Below, piece after piece: positions 57,079-64,000 of a stretch of DNA of 64,000 bases. The DNA is from Oscillibacter valericigenes (GTDB lineage Bacteria > Bacillota > Clostridia > Oscillospirales > Oscillospiraceae): positions 1 through 64,000 of the forward strand of contig NZ_JACSNX010000005.1 of NCBI RefSeq assembly GCF_016902445.1. The letters run 5' to 3'. Each line of letters starts with the position of its first letter. Within the stretch, counting starts at the first letter, position 1. The notes beneath the pieces were generated by a model. The model saw only the letters and a list, made by a program, of their open reading frames with translations, was not told the DNA's origin and searched no databases. The translations under genes were made by a program, and so were the position numbers.

Positions 57079-58626
57079 TCAGCTCCAGGACATGGTGCAG
57101 AAGTCCACATAGCCGGTGGCGCTGCACACCACGTTCTGCAGGGCACTGTTATAGGCGCGGTAGTAGTTCACCTGATAGATGGGCACGAAGGGGCAGATCT
57201 CATTGGCATAGGCAATGATGTCCGTGATCATCTCGGAACGGGCCGCGTCGTCCATGGTGACGTTCATCTCCTCCACCATGGCGTCCATGGTCTCATCCGT
57301 CAGGCAGGCGGGGGTCTGGTTGCGCCGGTCGGAGTGGAACCGCTGGACATAGGTCATGGCGTTGGCGGGAGACCAGGAGACGATGGCGGAGGTCAGGTCC
57401 GTGGTCCGCATGGCCGCCTGATAGGTGGCGTCGTCGGTCTCCTCGATGTTGACCGTGATGCCCAGCTCTGCCAGCTCCGCCTGGATGATGGTGGCGATGG
57501 CGGTCTTGGTGTCATTGCTGCAGATGATGTCCAGGGAGACCGTGGAGGGATCGCCGCCCCAGGCGTCCAGATACTGCTGGGCCAGCTCGGGATCATAGGT
57601 GTAGGCGTTCTCATCCGTGGATTCGGCATAGCCCATGGAGACGCAGGAGTAGCTGGGGGTGCCGAAGCCGTTCAGGGCGCCTGCCACGATGTCCTCCCGG
57701 TTGATGCCGTAGGCGATGGCCTTGCGCAGGTTCTCATCGGCAAAGTCCGTGGTCACGCAGTTGAGATACAGGAAGAAGTTCTCCACGCTCACCACGTCGG
57801 TGACGGAGATGCTCTCGGTGCTCTGCAGCCGCTCGATGTCGGAGGAGGCCACGGAGTAGACGAAGTCCACCTCGCCGGACTCCAGGGACATGGTGCGGGT
57901 AGAGCCCTCGGGGATAATGGCAAACTCCAGAGTGGGGATGGAAGCCTTGCGGGCCTCATCAAAGTACTCATCGAAGGCCTCGAAGGTGATGGTGTTGCCC
58001 TTGTTCCACTCCGCCAGCTTGTAAGGGCCGGTGCCCACAGGGTTGGCGCTGAAGTCGTTGCCGGATTCGATCAGGCTCTTGGGCAGGATGAAGTTGTAGT
58101 GATAGGCCAGATCGTACAGCAGATTGGGAGTGGGAGACGCGGTGGTGATCTTCACCGTGTAGGGATCCACCGCCTCCACAGAGGCGATGGCGCCGGTGTA
58201 GGTGGTGCTGGCGGGGAAGGTCTGCGCGTATTCGATGCTGGCCACCACATCGTCGGCGGTGAAGTCATCGCCGTTGTGGAACTTGACGCCCTGCTTCAGG
58301 GTGAAGGTCCACTCGGTGTCGCTGTCCTGGGTGTAGCTCTCCGCCAGGTCGCACACGGGCTCCAGGGTCTCCATGTCGATCCGCATCAGGCCGTTGTAGG
58401 TCAGCAGGTTCATCTGCACGCCCATCAGGGAGTCGTGGTCGCAGGTGGACAGGTAATCCGGTTCGCTGGTGAGGGCGACCGTCAGGGTGCTGGTGTCCAC
58501 TTCTGCAGCCGCGCCGCCGTCAGAGGTGTCACTGCTGCCGCCGCCGCAGCCAGCCAGCAGCCCGGCGATCATGCACACGGCCAGGCACAGGGCCGCAGCA
58601 CGCTTGAGGGACAAAAACTTCTTCAT
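57079..58626 (-). CDS. dppA: Oligopeptide/dipeptide ABC importer substrate-binding lipoprotein, DppA-like
   Basis: The 515-residue lipoprotein has a signal ending in IAGLLAGCGGG (lipobox Cys near residue 27), then an SBP_bac_5 domain (DSDTEWTFTLKQGVKFHNGD, FSANPVGTGPYKLAEWNKG, AYGINREDIVAGALNG). It delivers a peptide-like ligand to DppBC. AGAGAGG precedes the ATG. First gene of the long minus-strand operon that ends with patB; LysR is divergent. Confidence 0.92.
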   Translation of the reverse strand: MKKFLSLKRAAALCLAVCMIAGLLAGCGGGSSDTSDGGAAAEVDTSTLTVALTSEPDYLSTCDHDSLMGVQMNLLTYNGLMRIDMETLEPVCDLAESYTQDSDTEWTFTLKQGVKFHNGDDFTADDVVASIEYAQTFPASTTYTGAIASVEAVDPYTVKITTASPTPNLLYDLAYHYNFILPKSLIESGNDFSANPVGTGPYKLAEWNKGNTITFEAFDEYFDEARKASIPTLEFAIIPEGSTRTMSLESGEVDFVYSVASSDIERLQSTESISVTDVVSVENFFLYLNCVTTDFADENLRKAIAYGINREDIVAGALNGFGTPSYSCVSMGYAESTDENAYTYDPELAQQYLDAWGGDPSTVSLDIICSNDTKTAIATIIQAELAELGITVNIEETDDATYQAAMRTTDLTSAIVSWSPANAMTYVQRFHSDRRNQTPACLTDETMDAMVEEMNVTMDDAARSEMITDIIAYANEICPFVPIYQVNYYRAYNSALQNVVCSATGYVDFCTMSWS

Positions 58627-58896
58627 TCTCAGGACCTCTCTTTACTTCAGTTTTTATGGCTGGCCTCCGCCGGTATCATCCGCCCCGGCGAAAACCCTGC
58701 GCACGATAAAAATGAATCGGGGAGCGCAGGGCGATGCAAAACTGTGGAACGCCCATCGTCTCCCCCTGATTTTTCGGGCCCGTCCCGGGCAGGAAAAATA
58801 TTTAGAATAATAGTAGCATTTTTTCCGATGATATGATAATATACATTTTGGATTGCTGCTATCTGATTTATATATCGTATTTTGGGAGGTCAGCCC
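58627..58896. other. Divergent control region of dppA and lysR
   Basis: The 270-base gap has a GC-rich half near dppA and an AT-rich half near lysR. The inverted repeat CCCTGCGC/GCGCAGGG lies at about 58688-58726. Several AT-rich boxes, such as GATAATATA near 58835, could serve as -10 sites for lysR. I cannot fix a single promoter or a T-N11-A LysR site with confidence. No gene fits in this stretch. Confidence 0.45.
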
Positions 58897-59850
58897 ATGA
58901 CAAACAATCAGATCAAGTATATGATTGAGGTTGCGCAGACCGGCTCTGTGAATCAGGCCGCGCGGAATCTGTTCATCTCCCAGTCCGCCCTCTCCAACGC
59001 CATCATGAGCGTGGAGCAGGAGTTCGGCCGGAAGATCTTCAACCGCAGCTCCCACGGGATGACGCTGACGGCCTTCGGCAAGCTGTTCATCGCCTATATC
59101 ACGCCGATCCACCAGCAGCTGACCCAGCTGTATGCCATGCGCAGCTCCTCCGCCGGCGGCAACACACCCTCTCTGAGCATCATCAGCAACGGGTTCTACT
59201 ATATCAGCGACATCGTTGCGGCCATAGGGCAGAGCCATCAGGCCAGCGGCCTGCGGATCTCCCTGCAGGAGGACTACGGCGGCAATGTGTCGGACGTGAT
59301 CGCCAACGGCATGGCGGATCTGGGCGTGGTGCGGCTTTGGAACTGCTATCGGGAGCGGAATCTGGAGTCCTTTGCCGGAGCCAAGCTCATCTATCATCCG
59401 GTGGCCGAGCTGCAGGTGGGCGTGGACGTCAGCCGGCGCAGCCCTCTGTATGAGTCGGCAGGAGAGGACATCTCTCCGGAAGAGCTGGCGGGTTATCCCC
59501 AGATCATGCACGAAAGCCTGGATTTCGGCCCCTATGCGGACATCCTCTCCAAACTGCATCTGCCCGCAGGCGGTGTTCGGTACGTGACGGATTCCCGGGC
59601 CGCCATGTACGAGCTGCTGGATTCCACGCCCGGGTATGTCCTCAACTCCCGGAAATTCCCCTTCAACGGCCGCTCCCGGGTGGATACCCGGAATCGTGAG
59701 TGGCGGTTCATCCCCCTGCGGGACTGCGCCATCCGCTCTGAGATCGGCTGGCTGACCCGGGAGAGCCAGGTCCTCTCTCCGGAGGCCCGGGAATTCGTCC
59801 GGCGCCTGCGGGATTACCTGGTCCTGGATATCGTTCCAACCGATCAATAG
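58897..59850 (+). CDS. LysR-family transcriptional regulator
   Basis: The 317-residue protein has the winged helix (MIEVAQTGSVNQAARNLFIS, QSALSNAIMSVEQEFG) and an effector domain. ATG at 58897 follows TGGGAGGTC. It is divergent from dppA and upstream of the amidohydrolase gene, so it probably controls the importer operon, the downstream genes or both. The effector may be the imported compound or a product of it. Confidence 0.88.
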   Translation: MTNNQIKYMIEVAQTGSVNQAARNLFISQSALSNAIMSVEQEFGRKIFNRSSHGMTLTAFGKLFIAYITPIHQQLTQLYAMRSSSAGGNTPSLSIISNGFYYISDIVAAIGQSHQASGLRISLQEDYGGNVSDVIANGMADLGVVRLWNCYRERNLESFAGAKLIYHPVAELQVGVDVSRRSPLYESAGEDISPEELAGYPQIMHESLDFGPYADILSKLHLPAGGVRYVTDSRAAMYELLDSTPGYVLNSRKFPFNGRSRVDTRNREWRFIPLRDCAIRSEIGWLTRESQVLSPEAREFVRRLRDYLVLDIVPTDQ

Positions 59851-60022
59851 TAATCTGTTTTTCATGTAATGGAATTTGACAGATTTTTCTTTTGACGCAA
59901 AAAAAATTTCTCCTCTTTTGCAGGAAAATTTTTTAAACTTGCAAAATTTTCAAGATCCCCCCGTGTCCGCCGGCCGACGCCGGCTCCCGGGCACGGGCGG
60001 TCCGGAAGGAGTGAACCTGCCC

Positions 60023-60142
60023 ATGGACGGCATTTCCATCCCCCTGACCGGCCGGAACAGTCTGATGGACTGGGGCCTCTGGCTGCTGCTGATCGGGCTG
60101 ATCGCGCTGTATTTCTGGCTGGCCTTCCGCCGGAAAAAATAA
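60023..60142 (+). CDS. Small single-helix membrane protein (39 aa)
   Basis: AAGGAG lies 8 bases before an ATG that begins MDGISIPLTGRNS; one hydrophobic helix (WGLWLLLIGLIALYFWLAF) and a basic end RRKK follow. It has the right form for a real small membrane protein. It lies 38 bases before the amidohydrolase gene and may be a small partner of a transporter or a regulator; function unknown. Confidence 0.55.
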   Translation: MDGISIPLTGRNSLMDWGLWLLLIGLIALYFWLAFRRKK

Positions 60143-60180
60143 AGGGCGGCTCCTGCCGCAGAAAGGAGTCCAGATCCAAA

Positions 60181-61539
60181 ATGGACCAAATCGAACAGAA
60201 GATCTGTGCGCGGATCGATGCGCACAAGGATGAGATCATCGCCTTTGCGCAGGACCTCTGGACCCACGCCGAGCTGGGCTTTCAGGAGCATCGCACCGCC
60301 GGAAAATTCGCGGAGGCGATGAAGCGCCTGGGCCTGCGGACAGAGGAGGGACTTGCCGTCACCGGCGTGAAGAGCTATCTGAAAGCGGACAGCCACGGCC
60401 CCACCATCTGCCTGATGGGGGAGTTCGACGGACTGCCCATCCCCAACCACGCCTACGCCAATCCGGAGACCGGCGCCGCCCACTGCTGCGGCCATCACGC
60501 CCAGACCGCCGGTGTGATGGGCGCCGCCCTGGCCCTGGCTGATCCGGAGATTGCCGCCGCCCTCCACGGCAATGTGGTGTTCTTCGGCGTGCCGGCGGAA
60601 GAATATGTGGAGATCGAAAAACGCAACGAGATGCGGGAGCAGGGCCTGATCCGCTACGGCTGCGGCAAGTGCGAGCTGCTGCGGATCGGGGCCCTGGACG
60701 ATGTGGACATCGTGGTGGGCCACCACTCCAGCTGTGAAAAGAAGTATCTGGTGGCCAACCGCTCCTGCAACGGCTTCGTCACCAAGCTGGTCCGGTTCGA
60801 GGGCCGCTCCGCCCACGCCGCCGGAGCACCTCAGGACGGCATCGACGCCATGAGCGCCGCCAATATCGCCATGCACGCCGTGGATGTCCAGCGGGAGAGC
60901 TTCCGGGACCGGGATACGATCCGGGTCCACGGCTGCCTGACCAAGGGCGGCGGCGCAGCCAACATCATCGCCGACGACGTGCGGCTGGAGTACTCCGTTC
61001 GGGGCAGGACCATCGCCGCCTATCTGGATGCCGCCCGGAAGGTGGACCGGTCCATGCGGGCCGGCGCCGTGGCCACCGGCTGCGGCCTGACCATCACCAC
61101 CCTGCCCGGCAACCTTCCCATCGTGCCGGTGAAGGATGCCACCGTGGTGCAGGAGGCGCTGGAGCTGGTCTGCGGCGACACACCGGTGACCTGGACCGGT
61201 CCGGAGTTCCACTCCACCAGTTCCGGGGACTACGGCGACGTCAGCTGCCTGATGCCCCTGCTGCAGTTCAACACCGGCGGGTTCCGGGGACACCTCCACA
61301 GCGCAGATGTGGAAGAGGACGACCCTTACGACGCCTATGTGGTGCCCGCCAAGATCTTCGCCCTGATCGCCTACAAGCTGCTGAAGGGCACTGCGGACCG
61401 GGCACAGGCCATCATCGACAGCTTTGAGGCCGTGCTGACCCGGGACCAGTATCTGGATCTGATGGAAAGCATGTTGACCACCGAGCACCTGGAGCAGGAT
61501 CCGCTCCCGCCCCTCCCCCCTGTCACCTCTGTGGTCTGA
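60181..61539 (+). CDS. M20-family amidohydrolase (AbgB-like)
   Basis: The 452-residue protein has metal-site motifs MGEFDGLP, CCGHHAQTAGVMG, the catalytic Glu pair in VPAEEYVE, and a dimerisation domain (RFEGRSAHAAGAPQDGIDAM). It resembles p-aminobenzoyl-glutamate or indole-acetyl-amino acid hydrolases and would cleave an N-acyl amino acid or aminoacyl compound in the cytoplasm. AAAGGAG lies 14 bases before the ATG, a slightly long spacing. A terminator follows. It may process the compound brought in by the divergent importer. Confidence 0.88.
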   Translation: MDQIEQKICARIDAHKDEIIAFAQDLWTHAELGFQEHRTAGKFAEAMKRLGLRTEEGLAVTGVKSYLKADSHGPTICLMGEFDGLPIPNHAYANPETGAAHCCGHHAQTAGVMGAALALADPEIAAALHGNVVFFGVPAEEYVEIEKRNEMREQGLIRYGCGKCELLRIGALDDVDIVVGHHSSCEKKYLVANRSCNGFVTKLVRFEGRSAHAAGAPQDGIDAMSAANIAMHAVDVQRESFRDRDTIRVHGCLTKGGGAANIIADDVRLEYSVRGRTIAAYLDAARKVDRSMRAGAVATGCGLTITTLPGNLPIVPVKDATVVQEALELVCGDTPVTWTGPEFHSTSSGDYGDVSCLMPLLQFNTGGFRGHLHSADVEEDDPYDAYVVPAKIFALIAYKLLKGTADRAQAIIDSFEAVLTRDQYLDLMESMLTTEHLEQDPLPPLPPVTSVV

Positions 61540-61554
61540 CCGCACAGGAAATAC

Positions 61555-61590
61555 AAACAGCCAGCACCCAAACGGCGCTGGCTGTTTTTT
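61555..61590 (+). terminator. Terminator of the amidohydrolase gene
   Basis: An 11-bp stem (61555-61565 with 61577-61587), 11-base loop and TTTTTT. Confidence 0.85.
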
Positions 61591-61618
61591 GTCCCATATC
61601 ACCGGCCGGAGGCCGCCG

Positions 61619-64000
61619 CTACCGCAGATATCGCCCCGTGACGCTGTCGGGATTTTGGGCCACCTGCTCCGGTGTGCCCAGCGCCACGATCCTGCCCCCC
61701 TCTTCCCCGCCGCCGGGACCCATGTCGAGGAGAAAGTCGGCGCTGCGGATCACGTCCAGATCGTGCTCGATCACCACCACAGTGGCGCCGCTGTCGATAA
61801 GCGTCCGGAACACCCCCAGCAGCGTCTGTACATCCAGCGGGTGAAGGCCGATGGTGGGCTCGTCAAAGACGAACACGGTGTCCCCCTGCCCCCGGCCCAT
61901 CTCACTGGCCAGCTTCAGCCGCTGGGCCTCCCCGCCGGAGAGGCTTGGGGTGTCCTCCCCCAGGGTCAGGTAGCCCAGTCCCAGGTCCTCCAATATCTGG
62001 AGCCGCTGGCGGACCACCTTCCAGTCGGCGCAGGCGTCCAGGGCCGTGTGGATATCCATGGCCATCAGCTCCGGCAGGGTGAAGGCCGCCCCGGACCGGG
62101 TCACCACCCGCGCCCGCCCGGCGTCCTTGCTGTACCGGGACCCCCTGCAGTCCGGGCAGGGGATGTCCACATCCGGCAGGAACTGCACGTCCAGGCTGAT
62201 GGCCCCCGTGCCGTCGCAGGTGGGGCAGCGGAGCTTCCCCGTGTTGTAGGAGAAGTCCCCCGCCTTATACCCCAGGGCCCTGGCCTCCGGGCTCCGCGCG
62301 TAGATCTTCCGCAGCTCATCGTGGACGCCCGCGTAAGTGGCCACAGTGGACCGGATGTTGATGCCGATGGGTGTGGCGTCGATGAGCTTCACCCGCTCGA
62401 TGCCGTCGGCCGTCACCTGGCGGACGTGGGGCGGCATGGGCCTTCCGGCGGTGAGGGCCTCCAGCCCCGGCACCAGGCTCTCCAGGATCAGGGTGGTCTT
62501 GCCGGAGCCGGAGACCCCGGTCACCACCGTCAGCCGCCCCTTGGGCAGGTCCACCTCCAAAGGCTTCACCGTGTGGATGGCATCCGTCGCCAAACGAATG
62601 CGCCCCTCGGCGAAAAGCTCCTCCGGCGGGAGCTGCCGGCGAGTCTGCGGCCTGGCTCTGGCGGACAGGAAGGGCCCGATCCGGGAGGCGGGGTCCTCCT
62701 CCAGCTGCCGCACCGTGCCCTGGGCCACCACCTGGCCGCCCCGGGCGCCGGCCTCCGGCCCCATCTCGATGATCCAGTCCGCATGGGACAGGATCTGGGT
62801 GTCGTGGTCCACCAGCAGCACAGAGTTTCCGTCCGCCACCAGGTCATCCATCACCGCCGTCAGGCCCGTGATGTTGGATGGGTGCAGACCGATGGAGGGC
62901 TCGTCCAGCACGTACAGCACGCCGGTGGTGCGATTCCGCACCGCCCGGGCCAGCTGCATCCGCTGCCGCTCCCCGGTGGAGAGGGTGGCGGCGGACCGGT
63001 CCAGAGTCAGGTATCCCAGTCCCAGGTCCATCAGCCGGCGGGCCACGGCCTGGAAGGACTGACAGATGCTGGCCGCCATGGGCCGCATCTCCTCCGGCAG
63101 GGATGCCGGCACGCCGTCCACCCACTTCGTCAGCTCCGCCAGCGTCATCCGGCAGGCCTCGTCCAGGCCGATCCCCCGCAGCCGGGGCGCCCGGGCGGCC
63201 TCGGACAGGCGGGTGCCGCCGCAGTCCGGGCAGATGTCCTCCTTCAGGAATTTCTCCACCCGCTTCATGCCCTTCTCGTCCTTCACCTTGGCAAGGGCGT
63301 TTTCCACCGTGCGGACGGCGCTGTAATAGGTGAAGTCCAGCTCCGCCACATCGTTGGAGTTCTTTGCGTGGTACAGGATGTGCTTCTTCACAGCCGGGCC
63401 GTCGTAGACGATCTCCTTCTCCCGATCCGTCAGGTCCCGGAAGGGCACGTCCGTCCGGACGCCCATGGCCCGGCACACATCGGTCATCAGCGCCCACATG
63501 AGGCTGTTCCAGGGCGCCACCGCCCCCTGATCGATGGTCAGGGAGTCATCCGGCACCAGGGTGGACCGGTCCACTGCCCGCACCACGCCGGTGCCGCCGC
63601 AGGTGCGGCAGGCCCCCTGGCTGTTGAAGGCCAGCTCCTCGGCGCCGGGGGCGTAAAAGCGGGCCCCGCACACCGGGCACACCAGCTCCTGCCCCGCCGC
63701 CACCGCCAGAGAGGGCGGCGCAGAATGCCCGTTGGGGCAACGGTGGCTGGCCAGGCGGGAGAACATCAGCCGCAGGCTGTTGAGCAGCTCCGTCCCAGTG
63801 CCGAACGTGCTGCGGATGCCGGGCACGCCGGGCCGCTGGTGGAGGGCCAGCGCCGCCGGGACGTACAGCACCTCGTCCACATCTGCCCTGGCGGCCTGGG
63901 TCATGCGCCTTCTCGTATAGGTGGACAGCGCCTCCAGATACCGCCGGGAGCCCTCTGCATACAGGACCCCCAGCGCCAGCGATGATTTTCCGGAGCCGGA
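61619..64000 (-). CDS. UvrA-like excinuclease ABC ATPase, short form (5' end outside window)
   Basis: The frame is open to the right edge; 793 residues are visible. The first visible residues are the end of Walker A (GSGKSSLALGVLYAEG); a second Walker A is GVSGSGKTTLILES. Signatures LSTGERQRMQLARAV and LSGGEAQRLKLASEM and zinc-finger-type Cys sets (CPDCGGTRLS and CPTCDGTG..CPDCRGSRY) fit UvrA. The segment between the first ATPase part and FNSQGACRTCGGTG is short, so the UvrB-binding domain of true UvrA seems to be missing, as in UvrA2-type proteins linked to DNA-drug tolerance. It may therefore not serve normal repair. Confidence 0.85.
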   Translation of the reverse strand, partial: SGSGKSSLALGVLYAEGSRRYLEALSTYTRRRMTQAARADVDEVLYVPAALALHQRPGVPGIRSTFGTGTELLNSLRLMFSRLASHRCPNGHSAPPSLAVAAGQELVCPVCGARFYAPGAEELAFNSQGACRTCGGTGVVRAVDRSTLVPDDSLTIDQGAVAPWNSLMWALMTDVCRAMGVRTDVPFRDLTDREKEIVYDGPAVKKHILYHAKNSNDVAELDFTYYSAVRTVENALAKVKDEKGMKRVEKFLKEDICPDCGGTRLSEAARAPRLRGIGLDEACRMTLAELTKWVDGVPASLPEEMRPMAASICQSFQAVARRLMDLGLGYLTLDRSAATLSTGERQRMQLARAVRNRTTGVLYVLDEPSIGLHPSNITGLTAVMDDLVADGNSVLLVDHDTQILSHADWIIEMGPEAGARGGQVVAQGTVRQLEEDPASRIGPFLSARARPQTRRQLPPEELFAEGRIRLATDAIHTVKPLEVDLPKGRLTVVTGVSGSGKTTLILESLVPGLEALTAGRPMPPHVRQVTADGIERVKLIDATPIGINIRSTVATYAGVHDELRKIYARSPEARALGYKAGDFSYNTGKLRCPTCDGTGAISLDVQFLPDVDIPCPDCRGSRYSKDAGRARVVTRSGAAFTLPELMAMDIHTALDACADWKVVRQRLQILEDLGLGYLTLGEDTPSLSGGEAQRLKLASEMGRGQGDTVFVFDEPTIGLHPLDVQTLLGVFRTLIDSGATVVVIEHDLDVIRSADFLLDMGPGGGEEGGRIVALGTPEQVAQNPDSVTGRYLR

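Noticed and set aside
1-64000. rRNA, tRNA, CRISPR arrays, insertion sequences
   Set aside because: No matching sequence patterns, regular spacers or transposase frames were seen on either strand.

Overview
The window is GC-rich, densely coding bacterial DNA with strong AGGAGG-type ribosome binding sites, some TTG/GTG starts and sigma70-type promoters in short AT-rich gaps. Family content points to a gut Oscillospiraceae-type Firmicute (the Flavonifractor / Pseudoflavonifractor / Lawsonibacter / Dysosmobacter area): DUF6774- and DUF6514-like small proteins, a CIRCE element, high-molecular-weight rubredoxin, a BusR/Opu osmolyte locus and paired short ChrA proteins. The assignment is an inference from content. 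I see no rRNA, tRNA, CRISPR array, insertion sequence or integrase.

Layout. 1-5.6 kb: end of a hydantoinase, a racemase, and a cell-envelope pair (glycosyltransferase-CsaB fusion plus D-2-hydroxyacid dehydrogenase). 5.7-9.7 kb: a CLC-type anion transporter and the serine genes serC and serA, separated by a 0.4 kb intergenic tract made almost entirely of small hairpins. 9.8-13.8 kb: a BusR-like c-di-AMP-type repressor and an OpuC-like ABC importer. 13.9-20.3 kb: flavoprotein-rubredoxin, adenine deaminase, Hsp20 behind a CIRCE operator and a strongly structured leader, a cysteine hydrolase, an NSS transporter, and an HTH protein fused to a complete desulfoferrodoxin module. 20.5-28.2 kb: aconitase, isocitrate dehydrogenase, a GNAT protein, LysR with paired chromate transporters, and an aldo/keto reductase behind a MerR-type promoter. 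28.2-33 kb: an XRE gene interrupted at an A10 tract, a cell-wall amidase, a holin-like protein, a ZIP transporter with a palindromic operator, an ECF S component and a kinase.

33-49.2 kb is the most unusual part. A HAD hydrolase and a circularly permuted cofactor-independent phosphoglycerate mutase form one operon. Next come an AfuABC/PhnSTUV-like ABC importer, a second HAD hydrolase, a glycerophosphodiester phosphodiesterase, a heterodimeric ABC exporter, a LacI regulator and a PiT phosphate transporter with its DUF47 partner. Six similar LacI-type operators (about CGNAAACGYTTGCG) lie before the HAD/mutase operon, the importer, the lacI gene and the PiT operon. Two of these promoters carry operator pairs 172 and 162 bp apart. 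I read this as one regulon for uptake and processing of an organophosphorus compound.

49.3-58.6 kb is one long minus-strand operon: dipeptide-type importer (dppABCDF), two tandem L-2-amino-thiazoline-4-carboxylate hydrolase-family proteins, a gamma-glutamyl hydrolase-type amidotransferase and a MalY/PatB C-S lyase. A divergent LysR gene, a tiny membrane protein and an M20 amidohydrolase flank it. The set suggests import and breakdown of a cysteine-derived or gamma-glutamyl compound. The window ends inside a UvrA-like ABC ATPase.
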